DNA of 23,071 bases from Comamonadaceae bacterium (GCA_947371775.1 CANBQX010000015.1:1-23071); one strand, 5' to 3'. Numbered from the stretch's first letter, positions 1 through 8,721 are shown. The notes: generated from the letters alone by a model not told the origin. Translations and numbers: made by a program.

Positions 1-759
1 GATAACTTTGCGTTTGCCATTACCGACGAGTGGTTCTGGAAGTCTCTGAAGAACACCGCGTGGCTGGCCATCGCATCGGGCGTGCCGCAGCATGTGGTGG
101 CGATTCCTCTGGCGTATTTCATTCACAGCTCCTTCAAGCGCACGCGCAACAGTGTGGTGGGGGCTTACTTTTTGCCCTACATCACGAGCACTGTCGCCAT
201 TGCCATGATGTTCAGCACCCTGTTTTCAACCGACTTTGGCTTGATCAATGTCGGCTTGAATGCATTGCACGCAGTGCCAGGCTTAGGATGGTTGGCGCCG
301 GCAACCTCCATCGACTGGCTGGGCCGTGCCGACAACGTTAAACCCGCCATCGCGCTGGTGGTCTTTTGGCGTTACGTCGGCTTCAACACCGTGCTGTACC
401 TAGCGGCGTTGCAAACGATTCCGGCGGACATTTATGAGGCCGCGACCATGGACGGCGCCGGGCGTTGGCAACAGTTTTGGTTCATCACGCTGCCCAGCCT
501 GCAACCCATGATTTATTTCGGCGTGACTCTGAGCGTGATCGGCGGCTTGCAGCTGTTTGAAGAACCGTTCATCCTGACCGGCGGTAAGGGCGGCAGTGAC
601 CAAGCTGGCATGACCACCGCCATGTACATGTACCGTACCGCGTTTGAATTCAATGACTTTGGTGGCGCCAGTGCACTGTCATGGTTGCTGTTCGTCTTTG
701 TAGCCTTGCTGACCTGGCTGACCAACCGTGCCTTCAAACCGCGCGCGGGCACCCGCTGA
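1..759 (+). CDS. Sugar ABC transporter permease, MalF-type (5' partial)
   Basis: Inner-membrane permease subunit of a carbohydrate (CUT1-type) ABC importer, paired with the next gene. The reading frame is open from base 1, so the start lies upstream and 252 residues are visible. About five hydrophobic segments can be seen. The cytoplasmic EAA loop that docks on the ATPase is clear at nt 436-510 (EAATMDGAGRWQQFWFITLP, with conserved EAA, G and LP). Visible residues close to the C-terminus (GGLQLFEEPFILTGGKG) are typical of MalF/UgpA permeases. It ends 6 nt before the second permease and shares an operon with it, a GH1 beta-glucosidase and the ATPase, so the likely substrates are beta-gluco-oligosaccharides. 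That specificity is inferred from context. The solute-binding protein gene is not in the window and probably lies upstream. Confidence 0.93.
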   Translation, partial: DNFAFAITDEWFWKSLKNTAWLAIASGVPQHVVAIPLAYFIHSSFKRTRNSVVGAYFLPYITSTVAIAMMFSTLFSTDFGLINVGLNALHAVPGLGWLAPATSIDWLGRADNVKPAIALVVFWRYVGFNTVLYLAALQTIPADIYEAATMDGAGRWQQFWFITLPSLQPMIYFGVTLSVIGGLQLFEEPFILTGGKGGSDQAGMTTAMYMYRTAFEFNDFGGASALSWLLFVFVALLTWLTNRAFKPRAGTR

Positions 760-765
760 ACCACC

Positions 766-1596
766 ATGGCCATCCATACCGATCGACTGGCTCCGCGCGC
801 GGCTTACTTGCTGGTAGCAATGGGCGCTGTGGTCATGCTGCTGCCCTTTTATTTCATGTTCGTGTTTGCCAGCCATTCACGCACCGAAATTTTCAATCTG
901 CCACCGCCCTTGTTTTTTGGCTCGGACTTCCTGCTCAACCTGGACATCTTGACGACCAAAATTCCGTTTTGGCGCAGCCTGGGGTGGAGCCTGTACGTGG
1001 CCCTTGCGTCCACTGGCCTCACGCTATTGTTTTGCTCGATGGGTGGCTACGCGTTTGCCATGTTCGAGTTCCGGTTCAAACAGCCTTTGTTCTTGCTGGT
1101 CATGGGCACCATGCTGCTGCCTTCGTTTTTGGGCATGATTCCGACCTTCATGATCATGGACGCCTTTGGCTGGATTGACCAGCCGCGCGCACTCTACATC
1201 CCGGGTGCCGCCAGCGCGTTTGGCATTTTCATGATGCGCCAATTCATCACCAGCTCCATACCGCGCGACCTGATTGAAGCGGCACGCATGGATGGCTGCG
1301 GCGAAATGGGCATTTATTGGCGCATCGTGCTTCCCCTGCTTAAACCCGCCATGGGTACCTTGGGGCTGATCACTTTTATTGCCTCTTGGAACAACTTCAT
1401 CGGGCCGCTGATCGTTATGCGCTCACCGGAGATGTACACCCTGCCCTTGGCACTGCGCAGCATGCAAAGCCCTGTCAACACGGAGTGGGGTGCCGTCATG
1501 GCAGGCTCAGCCATTGCCACGCTACCACTCTTGGTTCTGTTTGCAATCTCTTCACGCCGCCTGATTGACGGACTGACCGCGGGTGCAGTGAAGTAA
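766..1596 (+). CDS. Sugar ABC transporter permease, MalG-type
   Basis: Second inner-membrane permease of the carbohydrate importer, 276 residues, a normal length for MalG/UgpE-type subunits. The first membrane segment is at about residues 13-34 and further ones follow to about 265. The EAA motif is at about residues 171-193 (EAARMDGCG...IYWRIVLPLLKP), the contact site for the ATPase encoded at 3026. The ATG lies 6 nt after the stop of the first permease with no strong Shine-Dalgarno, which suggests translational coupling. A 52-nt gap separates it from the GH1 gene. Family assignment is firm. The beta-glucan oligosaccharide substrate is inferred from the glycosidases around it. Confidence 0.95.
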   Translation: MAIHTDRLAPRAAYLLVAMGAVVMLLPFYFMFVFASHSRTEIFNLPPPLFFGSDFLLNLDILTTKIPFWRSLGWSLYVALASTGLTLLFCSMGGYAFAMFEFRFKQPLFLLVMGTMLLPSFLGMIPTFMIMDAFGWIDQPRALYIPGAASAFGIFMMRQFITSSIPRDLIEAARMDGCGEMGIYWRIVLPLLKPAMGTLGLITFIASWNNFIGPLIVMRSPEMYTLPLALRSMQSPVNTEWGAVMAGSAIATLPLLVLFAISSRRLIDGLTAGAVK

Positions 1597-1648
1597 GCAC
1601 GACACGCTGTGCCGTCACCCTTTCGTTTATTTATTCGGTACTTTTCCC

Positions 1649-2998
1649 ATGTCTTCCCATCACCACCCAGCCACCTTTCCAGATGACTTCGTGTGGGGTG
1701 TTGCCACCAGCGCATTCCAAATCGAAGGCGCCAGCGACGCCGACGGCAAAGGGCCTTCGGTATGGGACACCTTTTGCAAAGTACCAGGCGTCATCGCCGA
1801 CGGCAGTGACGGAACCGTCGCCTGCGAGCATTACCTTCGCTACGAACACGACTTGGACATGATTGCCAAGCTCGGAGTCAACGCCTACCGGTTCTCCACG
1901 AGTTGGCCGCGCGTGCAAGCGACAGGGTCCGGCGCTTGGAACGACAAAGGGCTGGATTTTTATGAGCGACTGGTCGACGGCTTGTTGGCGCGTGGCATTG
2001 CCCCCTACCTGACGCTCAACCACTGGGACCTGCCGCAGGCCTTGCAGGACCAAGGCGGCTGGGCCAACCGCGACACGGTGCACAGGTTTGTGGATTACGC
2101 GCTGGGCATGCATGCCCGCTTGGGCGACCGAGTGGCATCCATTGCCACGCACAACGAGCCCTGGGTGATGTCCATACTCGGGCACGAGACCGGCATATTT
2201 GCCCCAGGCATCAAAAGCCGCGCCACGGCCATGCAAGTGGCCCATCACCTGATGCTCAGCCATGGCATGGCACTGCGTGCGCTTCGCGGTGCCGGATGCC
2301 AAGCCAGCCTGGGTATCGTGCTCAATCTGTCGCCGGTCGAACCCGCGACCGACTCGGATGCTGACCGCGCCAAAGCCCGCTTGGAAGACGGACGCTTGGT
2401 GCGCTGGTACATGGATCCGCTCTTCAAAGGCAGCTATCCCTCGGATGTGATGGAGCACCTGACCCATGACGTCCCCACCGTGCAGCCTGGCGACATGGAC
2501 ATCATCCGAACACCCATGGACTTCCTGGGCATCAACTACTACTCTCGCTCGGTCGCCAGCGAAGGTGAGCCCTGGGATGTGCGCAAAAGCGGCATGGAAA
2601 TCACCGAAATGGATTGGGAGGTTTACCCCGAAGGCCTGACTGCGCTGCTGCTGCGTCTGCACCAAGACTATCCCGTGCCACCGATGTTCATCACCGAAAA
2701 CGGTGGCGCGTTCAAGGACCCTGTTGTCCAGGGCCAGGTGCACGATGCGGATCGCACCCGCTACCTGCAACAGCACATTCAAGCGGTGGCGGATGCGATG
2801 CGCCAAGGCGTCAACATGGGCGGCTACATGGTGTGGAGCCTGATGGACAACTTTGAATGGGCATCGGGCTATGCCAAGCGTTTTGGGATTGTGCATGTGG
2901 ATTACACGACCCAAAAACGCACGCTCAAGGACAGTGCGCTGTGGTACCAGCAGTTTTTGGCCCGGCAGACAACATCGCGCCTGGCCGATGTCGCCTGA
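1649..2998 (+). CDS. GH1 beta-glucosidase (cytoplasmic)
   Basis: Retaining glycoside hydrolase family 1 enzyme, 449 residues, the usual length for bacterial BglA/BglB. It begins with the family N-terminal signature (FPDDFVWGVATSAFQIEG, residues 10-27). The acid/base is E170 in THNEPW and the nucleophile is E350 in FITENGG. H125-W126 in LTLNHWDLPQ and the subsite -1 segment SLMDNFEWASGYAKRFG (397-413, with E403 and W404) are intact, so the enzyme should be active. There is no signal peptide, so it should act in the cytoplasm and release glucose from imported beta-linked gluco-oligosaccharides. It sits between the permease and ATPase genes of one sugar importer, which supports that role. The exact linkage preference (beta-1,3 or other) cannot be read from sequence. 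Confidence 0.96.
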   Translation: MSSHHHPATFPDDFVWGVATSAFQIEGASDADGKGPSVWDTFCKVPGVIADGSDGTVACEHYLRYEHDLDMIAKLGVNAYRFSTSWPRVQATGSGAWNDKGLDFYERLVDGLLARGIAPYLTLNHWDLPQALQDQGGWANRDTVHRFVDYALGMHARLGDRVASIATHNEPWVMSILGHETGIFAPGIKSRATAMQVAHHLMLSHGMALRALRGAGCQASLGIVLNLSPVEPATDSDADRAKARLEDGRLVRWYMDPLFKGSYPSDVMEHLTHDVPTVQPGDMDIIRTPMDFLGINYYSRSVASEGEPWDVRKSGMEITEMDWEVYPEGLTALLLRLHQDYPVPPMFITENGGAFKDPVVQGQVHDADRTRYLQQHIQAVADAMRQGVNMGGYMVWSLMDNFEWASGYAKRFGIVHVDYTTQKRTLKDSALWYQQFLARQTTSRLADVA

Positions 2999-3025
2999 GC
3001 CTACTTTCAATCAAGGACATACGCC

Positions 3026-4078
3026 ATGGGAACGGTAACACTGCGCGCCATTCACAAAAGTTACGCCAGCCAAGAAGTCATCCGGGGCATTGACATTGAA
3101 GCCCAAGACGGTGAATTTCTGGTGTTTGTCGGCCCTTCGGGCTGCGGCAAGTCGACCACGCTGCGCATGATTGCAGGCCTCGAAAGCATCTCGGCAGGAG
3201 ACTTGTTCATTGACGGCGTGCGCTCCAACGATGTGCGCCCTGCAGACCGGGGCGCGGCCATGGTGTTCCAAAGTTACGCTTTGTACCCCCACATGACGGT
3301 GGAAGAAAACATGGGCTTTGCGCTGAAGATGGCCGGTGTGCCAAAAGCACAGCGGGCCCAGCAGGTGGCGCAGGCCGCAGAGACCCTGCGCATGAGCGAG
3401 TTGCTCGGTCGCTTTCCCAAAGAGCTGTCCGGCGGACAGCGTCAGCGGGTGGCGATCGGACGTGCGATTGTGCGTAAGCCCAAGGTATTTTTATTTGATG
3501 AGCCCTTGTCCAATTTGGACGCGGCCCTGCGCGTGGACATGCGCGTCGAGCTCGCCCGCCTGCACAAAGAGCTGGGCACGACCATGATCTACGTGACCCA
3601 CGACCAAGTGGAGGCCATGACGCTGGGCAACCGCATTGCGGTGTTCAACCAAGGCCGCATTGAACAAGTGGGCGCGCCGTTGGATCTGTACAACCGCCCG
3701 GCCAATACCTTTGTTGCCACCTTTATTGGTGCCCCCAAAATCAACCTGCTTCCCCAACCCGACGCGGCGGCCAGTGCAGCCCATCGTGCCTTATGGCAAA
3801 CACTGGCCGGCCCTGCGATGTTGAGTGAAGCACAGATTGGCGTACGCCCAGAGCATCTTCAGGTCAGCACTTCGGGTAGCGGTGTTGCCGCCACCATTGC
3901 CTTGGCCGAACATCTTGGCGATGCCTCCATCCTGCACGTTCGCGTGGAAGGCTTGGCAGAGCTGCTCAAAGCCAAAGTCAGCGCCGAGCACAGCCACTAC
4001 CACGCGGGTCAAACCGTGGTGCTTCAGGCGGACACGTCGTGGGTGCTTGGATTTGACGCTGCCGGCCAACGCCTTTAA
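3026..4078 (+). CDS. Sugar ABC transporter ATP-binding protein (MalK/UgpC/MsmK type)
   Basis: ATPase subunit that powers the importer, 350 residues, typical of CUT1 ATPases. Walker A GPSGCGKST is at 36-44, the Q-loop is at about 82, the ABC signature LSGGQRQR at 134-141, Walker B VFLFDEP at 154-160 (catalytic E159), the D-loop SNLDA follows, and the switch histidine is H192. Residues after about 235 form the regulatory TOBE region (IGVRPEHL at 271-278). AAGGA at 3013-3017 lies 8 nt before the ATG. In this family one ATPase can serve several importers, so it need not be exclusive to this system. Its stop codon overlaps the stop of the convergent GH30 gene by 4 nt (4075-4078). Confidence 0.96.
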   Translation: MGTVTLRAIHKSYASQEVIRGIDIEAQDGEFLVFVGPSGCGKSTTLRMIAGLESISAGDLFIDGVRSNDVRPADRGAAMVFQSYALYPHMTVEENMGFALKMAGVPKAQRAQQVAQAAETLRMSELLGRFPKELSGGQRQRVAIGRAIVRKPKVFLFDEPLSNLDAALRVDMRVELARLHKELGTTMIYVTHDQVEAMTLGNRIAVFNQGRIEQVGAPLDLYNRPANTFVATFIGAPKINLLPQPDAAASAAHRALWQTLAGPAMLSEAQIGVRPEHLQVSTSGSGVAATIALAEHLGDASILHVRVEGLAELLKAKVSAEHSHYHAGQTVVLQADTSWVLGFDAAGQRL

Positions 4079-5412
4079 GCGCTTTTGACGTAGGTCGCAA
4101 TGGCCCTTGCGGGCAGGGTGATCGCATATTGCAGGCCGCCCACACGCAGCGTGTAATCCACAGCAGACTCGCTGCGATTGAGTGCCACGACAGCCAAAGA
4201 ACCATCGGTATTCAAAAACGCGGTGCACTCCAACACCTCCAGCGTGGCAGCACACAACACTCGGCGGGCCCCTGGTCGAATGAAGCGCGAAAAGTGACCC
4301 AAGTAGGCGAATGAGTTTTGGTACAGCAGCGTGTCGTGCTGCACATCAGCCATCACCGGGGCGCTGCACAGATTGCCCACGTGGTTGGGGCCACCCGAGT
4401 GGTCCAGCAGCAGATTCCAGTCGATCCACCCCACCGTCCAGTGATTCAGGTCTTGAATCATGGAGCGCGCATAGCGCTCGCCGAGCTCCCACTCACCCAA
4501 GTGCGGGCCACCCTCTTGGCATCCTTCGGTAAAAAGAAGCTGCTTGTCGGGCCAGGCATCGTGCAGCAATTGCACATGGTCGAAGTGGTCGCCGCAGTAC
4601 CAATGAAAGCCTGCACCCCAGACGTATTTCGCTGATTGCGGGTCGCTGTAGACCACGTCGGCGCGCTCGACCAAACGGTCGCGGTTGTGGTCCCACACAA
4701 CGATCTTGATGTGGCCTAAGCCTGCCTGATGCAGCGTCGGCCCCAAGTGGTCGCGCACGAAATCGCGCTCTTCTTCGGCGGTGTAGATGCAGCTGTCCCA
4801 ACGTTGCACCGCTTCGGGCTCGTTTTGCACCGAGACGCCCCACACCGGCACGCCCTGTGCTTCGTAGGCTTGTATGAACTTTACGTAACAGCGAGCCCAG
4901 GCATCGCGGTACTGCGCCAGCAAATGCCCCCCGTCGTTCATGGTGCCGTTGCTCTTCATCCAAGCAGGGGGGCTCCAAGGGGACACCAGCAGCTGCAAGG
5001 ATCGTCCCGCTGTTTTTTGGGCGGCCTGGATCATGGGCAGCAAGGCCTGTCGATCGCGTCGGATGTTGAAGCTGCTCAGGTCGATGTCACCTGCCTGTTC
5101 GACATGCGCATAGTTGCCCATGGCAAAGTCGCAGCTGTTCATATGCACTCGGCAAAAGGTGTAGCCGTGCCCGCAGGTGGTATCAAAGTAGGCCCGCAGA
5201 ACTTCCGCGCGGCGCTCAGGGCTGAGCCCTTGCCAAGTCACGGCTGCGGCTTCAGTGAATGCCCCGCCAAACCCTTCTAAGGACTGGAAGGTTTTGGCGG
5301 GGTTAAGGTAAAGGCTAACCGGGGGTGCAAAAGCGTTTGCCGCCAAGGGATGCAAAGCGCTGAGCGCAAGATGCGCCCCGCCACCCTGCGCGGTCAGGTA
5401 CTGCTGCAACAT
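4075..5412 (-). CDS. GH30 glycosidase (glucosylceramidase/beta-1,6-glucanase-like), no signal peptide
   Basis: Glycoside hydrolase family 30 enzyme, 445 residues, with a TIM barrel and a C-terminal beta domain (about 385-445). Family signatures visible are GFGGAFTEAA (47-56), SPWSPPAWMK (144-153), the acid/base E198 in VQNEPE and the nucleophile E296 in LFTEGCQE. GH30 members include glucosylceramidases and beta-1,6-glucanases. In a laminarin locus a beta-1,6 branch-removing or beta-glucosidase role is likely, but this is inference. The N-terminus (MLQQYLTAQGGGAHLALSAL) has no cationic start plus hydrophobic core, so it is probably cytoplasmic. It is the last gene of the porin-GH17-GH30 operon, 20 nt after GH17, with AAGAAG near its start, and it overlaps the stop of the plus-strand ATPase gene. 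Confidence 0.92.
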   Translation of the reverse strand: MLQQYLTAQGGGAHLALSALHPLAANAFAPPVSLYLNPAKTFQSLEGFGGAFTEAAAVTWQGLSPERRAEVLRAYFDTTCGHGYTFCRVHMNSCDFAMGNYAHVEQAGDIDLSSFNIRRDRQALLPMIQAAQKTAGRSLQLLVSPWSPPAWMKSNGTMNDGGHLLAQYRDAWARCYVKFIQAYEAQGVPVWGVSVQNEPEAVQRWDSCIYTAEEERDFVRDHLGPTLHQAGLGHIKIVVWDHNRDRLVERADVVYSDPQSAKYVWGAGFHWYCGDHFDHVQLLHDAWPDKQLLFTEGCQEGGPHLGEWELGERYARSMIQDLNHWTVGWIDWNLLLDHSGGPNHVGNLCSAPVMADVQHDTLLYQNSFAYLGHFSRFIRPGARRVLCAATLEVLECTAFLNTDGSLAVVALNRSESAVDYTLRVGGLQYAITLPARAIATYVKSA

Positions 5413-5432
5413 CTACGCTTCTTAGGTCCCAC

Positions 5433-7163
5433 CTATTTCGACCAAAAAATTGCGTCAATTTTGATTGGCGTAAGTTGTGATGTGTTCCCGGTCACTGCAT
5501 AGCGATCGGCAATGACAAACAGACTTGGAATCTGCGTCATATTCAGCGCCGCCGTATTTGGCATGCCGTAGGCCGGAGCGCCATGCGCCACGATGACCGA
5601 AATGGGGATCGACACGTCGTGCCAGGCTCCATCGTTCACATACCCGTATTGACCGGACTGAATGGGTACGTAAACGTCATACCCTGTATTCAGGGTGGCA
5701 CTGCCCGTGTAGAAGCCGATCTCTAGTTTGCCCGCATAGGTCGTTTTGATACTGAAGTTCAGCCGGCCGCTGGGGACGTTGAAGTTCGACAGGTCTTCAG
5801 TGCTATTGGGCAGGTCCAGAATCACGCCCCAACCCCATACTTCAGGTGACGGTGTGATGGTGATGCCATTACCAGCGTCCGACGGCGCTGCCGCACCCGC
5901 AGATTGTGGATAGCTTGCGGTGGTTCCGTTCCATGCGTCAAACCGAGGGTTCTCTATGGGGCGTGCTTCACCCTGCGTGGTGGTATCGGCATACGCGGTG
6001 TACCGGTTTGCAGTCACCGGGCCTTGGCTGGTCGGTGCGATGTAATGCAGCGCCTGGGAGTCAGTACAGCTGCTGGTCTCAGGCGTGATGCCAGGGTACA
6101 GGTCCTTGATCACGCAGCGGGGCGTCCGGCCCACGTTAAACAGGCCCCAGCCATCGTCGGCACCCTTCCAGGGTTCGTCAAACGCTTCAAAATAGATGAT
6201 GGACTTCGGAGCTCCGGCTGTGCCTGCCCATGCCGTCATGCGGTCGTAATACATGCGCTGATTGGCGGGGCTGGCACGGTAGGTTTCTCCGTTGGTGATG
6301 GTGGCTTTCCAACCGGTTTCACCCACCACGATGGGCAGGTTCGAAAAACCGCGCGCATCAAGATTGGTACGAACAGCCGCCACGTCCGCCTTGGCTTTGG
6401 CAATCGCGCCGTCCATCATGGCCTCGGCGGTGGACTGGCGCCAGTCCCAGGTGTTGTAAAGGGAGTCCGCCAGCGGATAGGTATGCACCGCAATAAAGTC
6501 CACCGCATTGAAAATCGGCTTGGGGTCGTTGGGTTCCGTGTTAACGCCCGCGAAGAAAGCCCAGTTGTCATCGGTCGTCACGGGTTGCGTAATTTGATCG
6601 CGCACGCTGGTGATGTAGCCTGCCATGATGGTGGTGCTGCTGGGCACAAAAGACCAGCTCACCATGGTCTCATTGCCCACGCTGACGGCAGCAACAATGC
6701 TGCGGTAGTTGACGTTGGTGGCCAGTGCAACGGCACGCGCAACCTCGGCTTGGTTCAAGACCCTGTTGCTTGCCCTTTGGGAATCACTGAGTTGGCCGCT
6801 CTCACTGACGATATATGCGCCCAACATCACCTTGATGTCCAGGTTGGGATTGGCAGCCAACAGGCGCAAGACCCGCGCTGCCACATTGTCCGAGCTGTCA
6901 AACAATCGAATCAGCTTGAAACCGCCTTGCGACAGCAAGGTCAGGTCTTCGAGAACATGGGCATCTGTCACCGTTTCGGTGTCACGGTTGCTGGTGCGAT
7001 AGGGCGAATACGAGGCGGCCTTGCGCGTGCTGAAATCGGCGCTCAATGGGCGAACCGCGACGCCAGTCGATGGCACAACGCCCCCGCCGCCACAGGCGAC
7101 CAAGGTTGCGGTCGCACATGCGAGCAGCACGCCGCTCATCCATAAAGTTAGTTTCTTCTGCAT
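5433..7163 (-). CDS. GH17-like beta-1,3-glucanase/transglycosylase lipoprotein with C-terminal accessory module
   Basis: 576-residue envelope lipoprotein. A lipoprotein signal peptide ends in LVAC, with the lipidated cysteine at C24 followed by GGGG. There is no Asp at +2, so outer-membrane sorting is expected. The catalytic region (about 38-365) has GH17 features: NRDTETVTDAHVLEDLTLLS near the start, the acid/base in SVGNET (N164-E165) and the nucleophile in VVGETGWK (E282), then YFEAFDEPWKG (324-333). GH17 acts on beta-1,3-glucans as an endo-hydrolase or transglycosylase. Residues about 395-576 form a separate beta-rich module ending IKIDAIFWSK that resembles the C-terminus of the GH16 protein at 11121 and is probably a sugar-binding or jelly-roll accessory domain. 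It lies 51 nt after the porin gene. The SD is weak (GGA). Confidence 0.9.
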   Translation of the reverse strand: MQKKLTLWMSGVLLACATATLVACGGGGVVPSTGVAVRPLSADFSTRKAASYSPYRTSNRDTETVTDAHVLEDLTLLSQGGFKLIRLFDSSDNVAARVLRLLAANPNLDIKVMLGAYIVSESGQLSDSQRASNRVLNQAEVARAVALATNVNYRSIVAAVSVGNETMVSWSFVPSSTTIMAGYITSVRDQITQPVTTDDNWAFFAGVNTEPNDPKPIFNAVDFIAVHTYPLADSLYNTWDWRQSTAEAMMDGAIAKAKADVAAVRTNLDARGFSNLPIVVGETGWKATITNGETYRASPANQRMYYDRMTAWAGTAGAPKSIIYFEAFDEPWKGADDGWGLFNVGRTPRCVIKDLYPGITPETSSCTDSQALHYIAPTSQGPVTANRYTAYADTTTQGEARPIENPRFDAWNGTTASYPQSAGAAAPSDAGNGITITPSPEVWGWGVILDLPNSTEDLSNFNVPSGRLNFSIKTTYAGKLEIGFYTGSATLNTGYDVYVPIQSGQYGYVNDGAWHDVSIPISVIVAHGAPAYGMPNTAALNMTQIPSLFVIADRYAVTGNTSQLTPIKIDAIFWSK

Positions 7164-7214
7164 GGTGTTACTTGTCCGTATATTGGGAAGATCGGTATGC
7201 TCGGTGACGCTTCG

Positions 7215-8546
7215 TTAAAAGGTGTAGACGGCACCGATGCCGATCCAGTTGCCGTTTTGTGTCACGCGGGAGTCCACGTTCCAAAACGCGTTGTTTCCTG
7301 GCATAGACATGGGCGAGAGGCCCAAGCTTCCAAAGTGCACCATGCCCGCCCAGCCGTAGAACTGAATGCCTTGACCGTAGTCATAGTTCAGGCCCAAGGT
7401 GCCGGCAGTGGCGTCATTGCTTTGGCCGCGCTCCATCGGGTTGGACGTACTTGCCTTGCCCAGGTACACCAAACCAGAATAGGCCGTCCATGGACCCGTG
7501 CGGTAGCGCAAACCGGCCATCAAGTCGGTGGAAGTGGCGGCGTAACCGGGATTGGCCACACCATTCACCGTGGCGTTCCAGTTGACGTTGAACATATTGT
7601 TCCAAAGGCCTGCCGCGCCGGATGTCAGTTGCACGGCGTTCGATCCGCTCCAACGATTGCCCCGGATACCTCCAGAGACCTCAATCTGCGACGTCACTTG
7701 GTACCGCGCCATCACCATAGCGATGCTTTGGCCCGAACCGCCTAGCTTGCTGTCGTAATCCGCCGAATCAGTGAGGCCTGAGAAAGGACCATGGGCCCAT
7801 GCCAGGGGTTTGCCATTGCGGCTGTCCTGGTACACCGCGTCCAACACAAAATCACCTTGGTGGTACTGCGCGTACAGCTCCAAAAACCATGGTTTGTTGA
7901 TCTTGAAATTGGTGTTGCCTTGGTCGTAGGTCGCTTCAAGCACCAGGTCGCCGTTGAGCGCATCCAGGGGCCGGGTCGTGACCCGCACCGAGTTGCCCAA
8001 CATGCCGTAGCCCGCTCCGCTTGAGCCCCATTCATTGGACAAACCAAGATTGGTGCCGTAGGGATAGTCAGCCACACTCCAGCCCCGGCTGGTCATGCTT
8101 CCGATGGCAATGCGACCATAGTCTTCATGGCTGATGGCCACATTTTTTTCGTACCAAATGTTGGGATCAAACGCCATATCGAGCATGCCGTCGCGCCAGC
8201 GCTGGCTGAGCAAACCGGTCACCGTGTAGCCACCGCCCAGGTTTTGTTTTGCGCTGAGCCAAGGCTGGAACATGGTGAGCGTCGTGCCCGTGGTTTTGTA
8301 GGGGCTGCCTCCGACGAGCTCGTCAGCCCAAATGCGTTGCTTGTCCTCGGTCGGAAATCGCGCGCAGTTATCGCAATGGTTGCTGCCTTGCGTGGCTTCC
8401 ACCTTGGCAAAGCCCGTCAATGTGAACATGCCGTCGGGGCCAAAATCGACCGCGTGCGCCATGGATGCGCTGAACAGCAACGCGGCCAGAGTGCCTGCCT
8501 TGCTGACATATTGGCGGGCCAGGTGAAAAGGGGTTTGAAGTCGCAT
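7215..8546 (-). CDS. Outer-membrane porin, likely for glucan oligosaccharides
   Basis: 443-residue outer-membrane beta-barrel protein. A Sec signal peptide is evident, with probable cleavage after A32 (SMAHA|VDFG). The mature part is made of alternating amphipathic strands rich in Gly, Tyr and Trp, and the protein ends in phenylalanine (GIGAVYTF), the BAM recognition signature. Length fits a 16-18-strand porin. Four residues separate a nearby pair of cysteines (CDNCARF) in the first extracellular region, possibly a disulfide. It is the first gene of the minus-strand porin-GH17-GH30 operon and has a LacI-type operator 26 nt upstream of its ATG, which supports regulated uptake of oligosaccharides. 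The exact porin family was not recognised with certainty. Confidence 0.85.
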   Translation of the reverse strand: MRLQTPFHLARQYVSKAGTLAALLFSASMAHAVDFGPDGMFTLTGFAKVEATQGSNHCDNCARFPTEDKQRIWADELVGGSPYKTTGTTLTMFQPWLSAKQNLGGGYTVTGLLSQRWRDGMLDMAFDPNIWYEKNVAISHEDYGRIAIGSMTSRGWSVADYPYGTNLGLSNEWGSSGAGYGMLGNSVRVTTRPLDALNGDLVLEATYDQGNTNFKINKPWFLELYAQYHQGDFVLDAVYQDSRNGKPLAWAHGPFSGLTDSADYDSKLGGSGQSIAMVMARYQVTSQIEVSGGIRGNRWSGSNAVQLTSGAAGLWNNMFNVNWNATVNGVANPGYAATSTDLMAGLRYRTGPWTAYSGLVYLGKASTSNPMERGQSNDATAGTLGLNYDYGQGIQFYGWAGMVHFGSLGLSPMSMPGNNAFWNVDSRVTQNGNWIGIGAVYTF

Positions 8547-8571
8547 AGTGACACTCGATCCTGAAAATACA

Positions 8572-8585
8572 TGAAAGCGCTTTCA
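8572..8585. promoter_or_regulatory. LacI-family operator upstream of the porin operon
   Basis: Perfect 14-bp palindrome TGAAAGCGCTTTCA, with the central CG typical of LacI/GalR/CcpA-type operators. It lies 25 bp from the porin start codon, where a bound repressor would block transcription of porin-GH17-GH30. The same 14-mer recurs at 8722 and 13098. Confidence 0.85.
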
Positions 8586-8626
8586 CGCCACACCCGATCA
8601 TGGTTCTTTTTTTGCTGTCTTGCCTT

Positions 8627-8647
8627 ACGGGTTTACCCGTGTTTTTT
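8627..8647 (+). terminator. Terminator-like hairpin between the divergent promoters
   Basis: ACGGG-TTTA-CCCGT (8627-8640), followed directly by GTTTTTT (8641-8647). The form is that of a short intrinsic terminator reading in the plus direction, although the stem is only five to six pairs. It could insulate GH81 from plus-direction readthrough, act as an attenuator, or be a protein-binding palindrome. The role is unproven. Confidence 0.4.
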
Positions 8648-8690
8648 GATAAATACAACAGGCCGACTCGTGCGAAAGCATCCGCCAAAG

Positions 8691-8719
8691 CTGTTAATGG
8701 AATACCCTAGGAATATAAA
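8691..8719 (+). promoter_or_regulatory. Candidate sigma-70 promoter for GH81-GH16
   Basis: CTGTTA (8691-8696), a 17-bp spacer and TATAAA (8714-8719). The -10 is good (5/6) and the -35 poor (3/6). The start site would fall near 8726, inside the operator at 8722-8735, which is a classic repression geometry. The poor -35 leaves room for an activator or for a wrong call. Confidence 0.4.
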
Positions 8720-8721
8720 TT

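Noticed and set aside
1631..3010. Long open frame on the minus strand (459 codons) opposite the GH1 gene
   Set aside because: It mirrors a gene with intact GH1 catalytic motifs; the translation is His/Gly/Val-rich with no domain, as expected of antisense in GC-rich DNA.
4074..4087. Fourth possible LacI operator (TTTAAGCGCTTTTG)
   Set aside because: Only 10 of 14 bases match and it lies in the convergent stop codons, not near a promoter.
5904..7145. 413-codon plus-strand frame opposite GH17
   Set aside because: GH17 with lipobox and catalytic residues is read on the minus strand; the shadow has no start signals or motifs.
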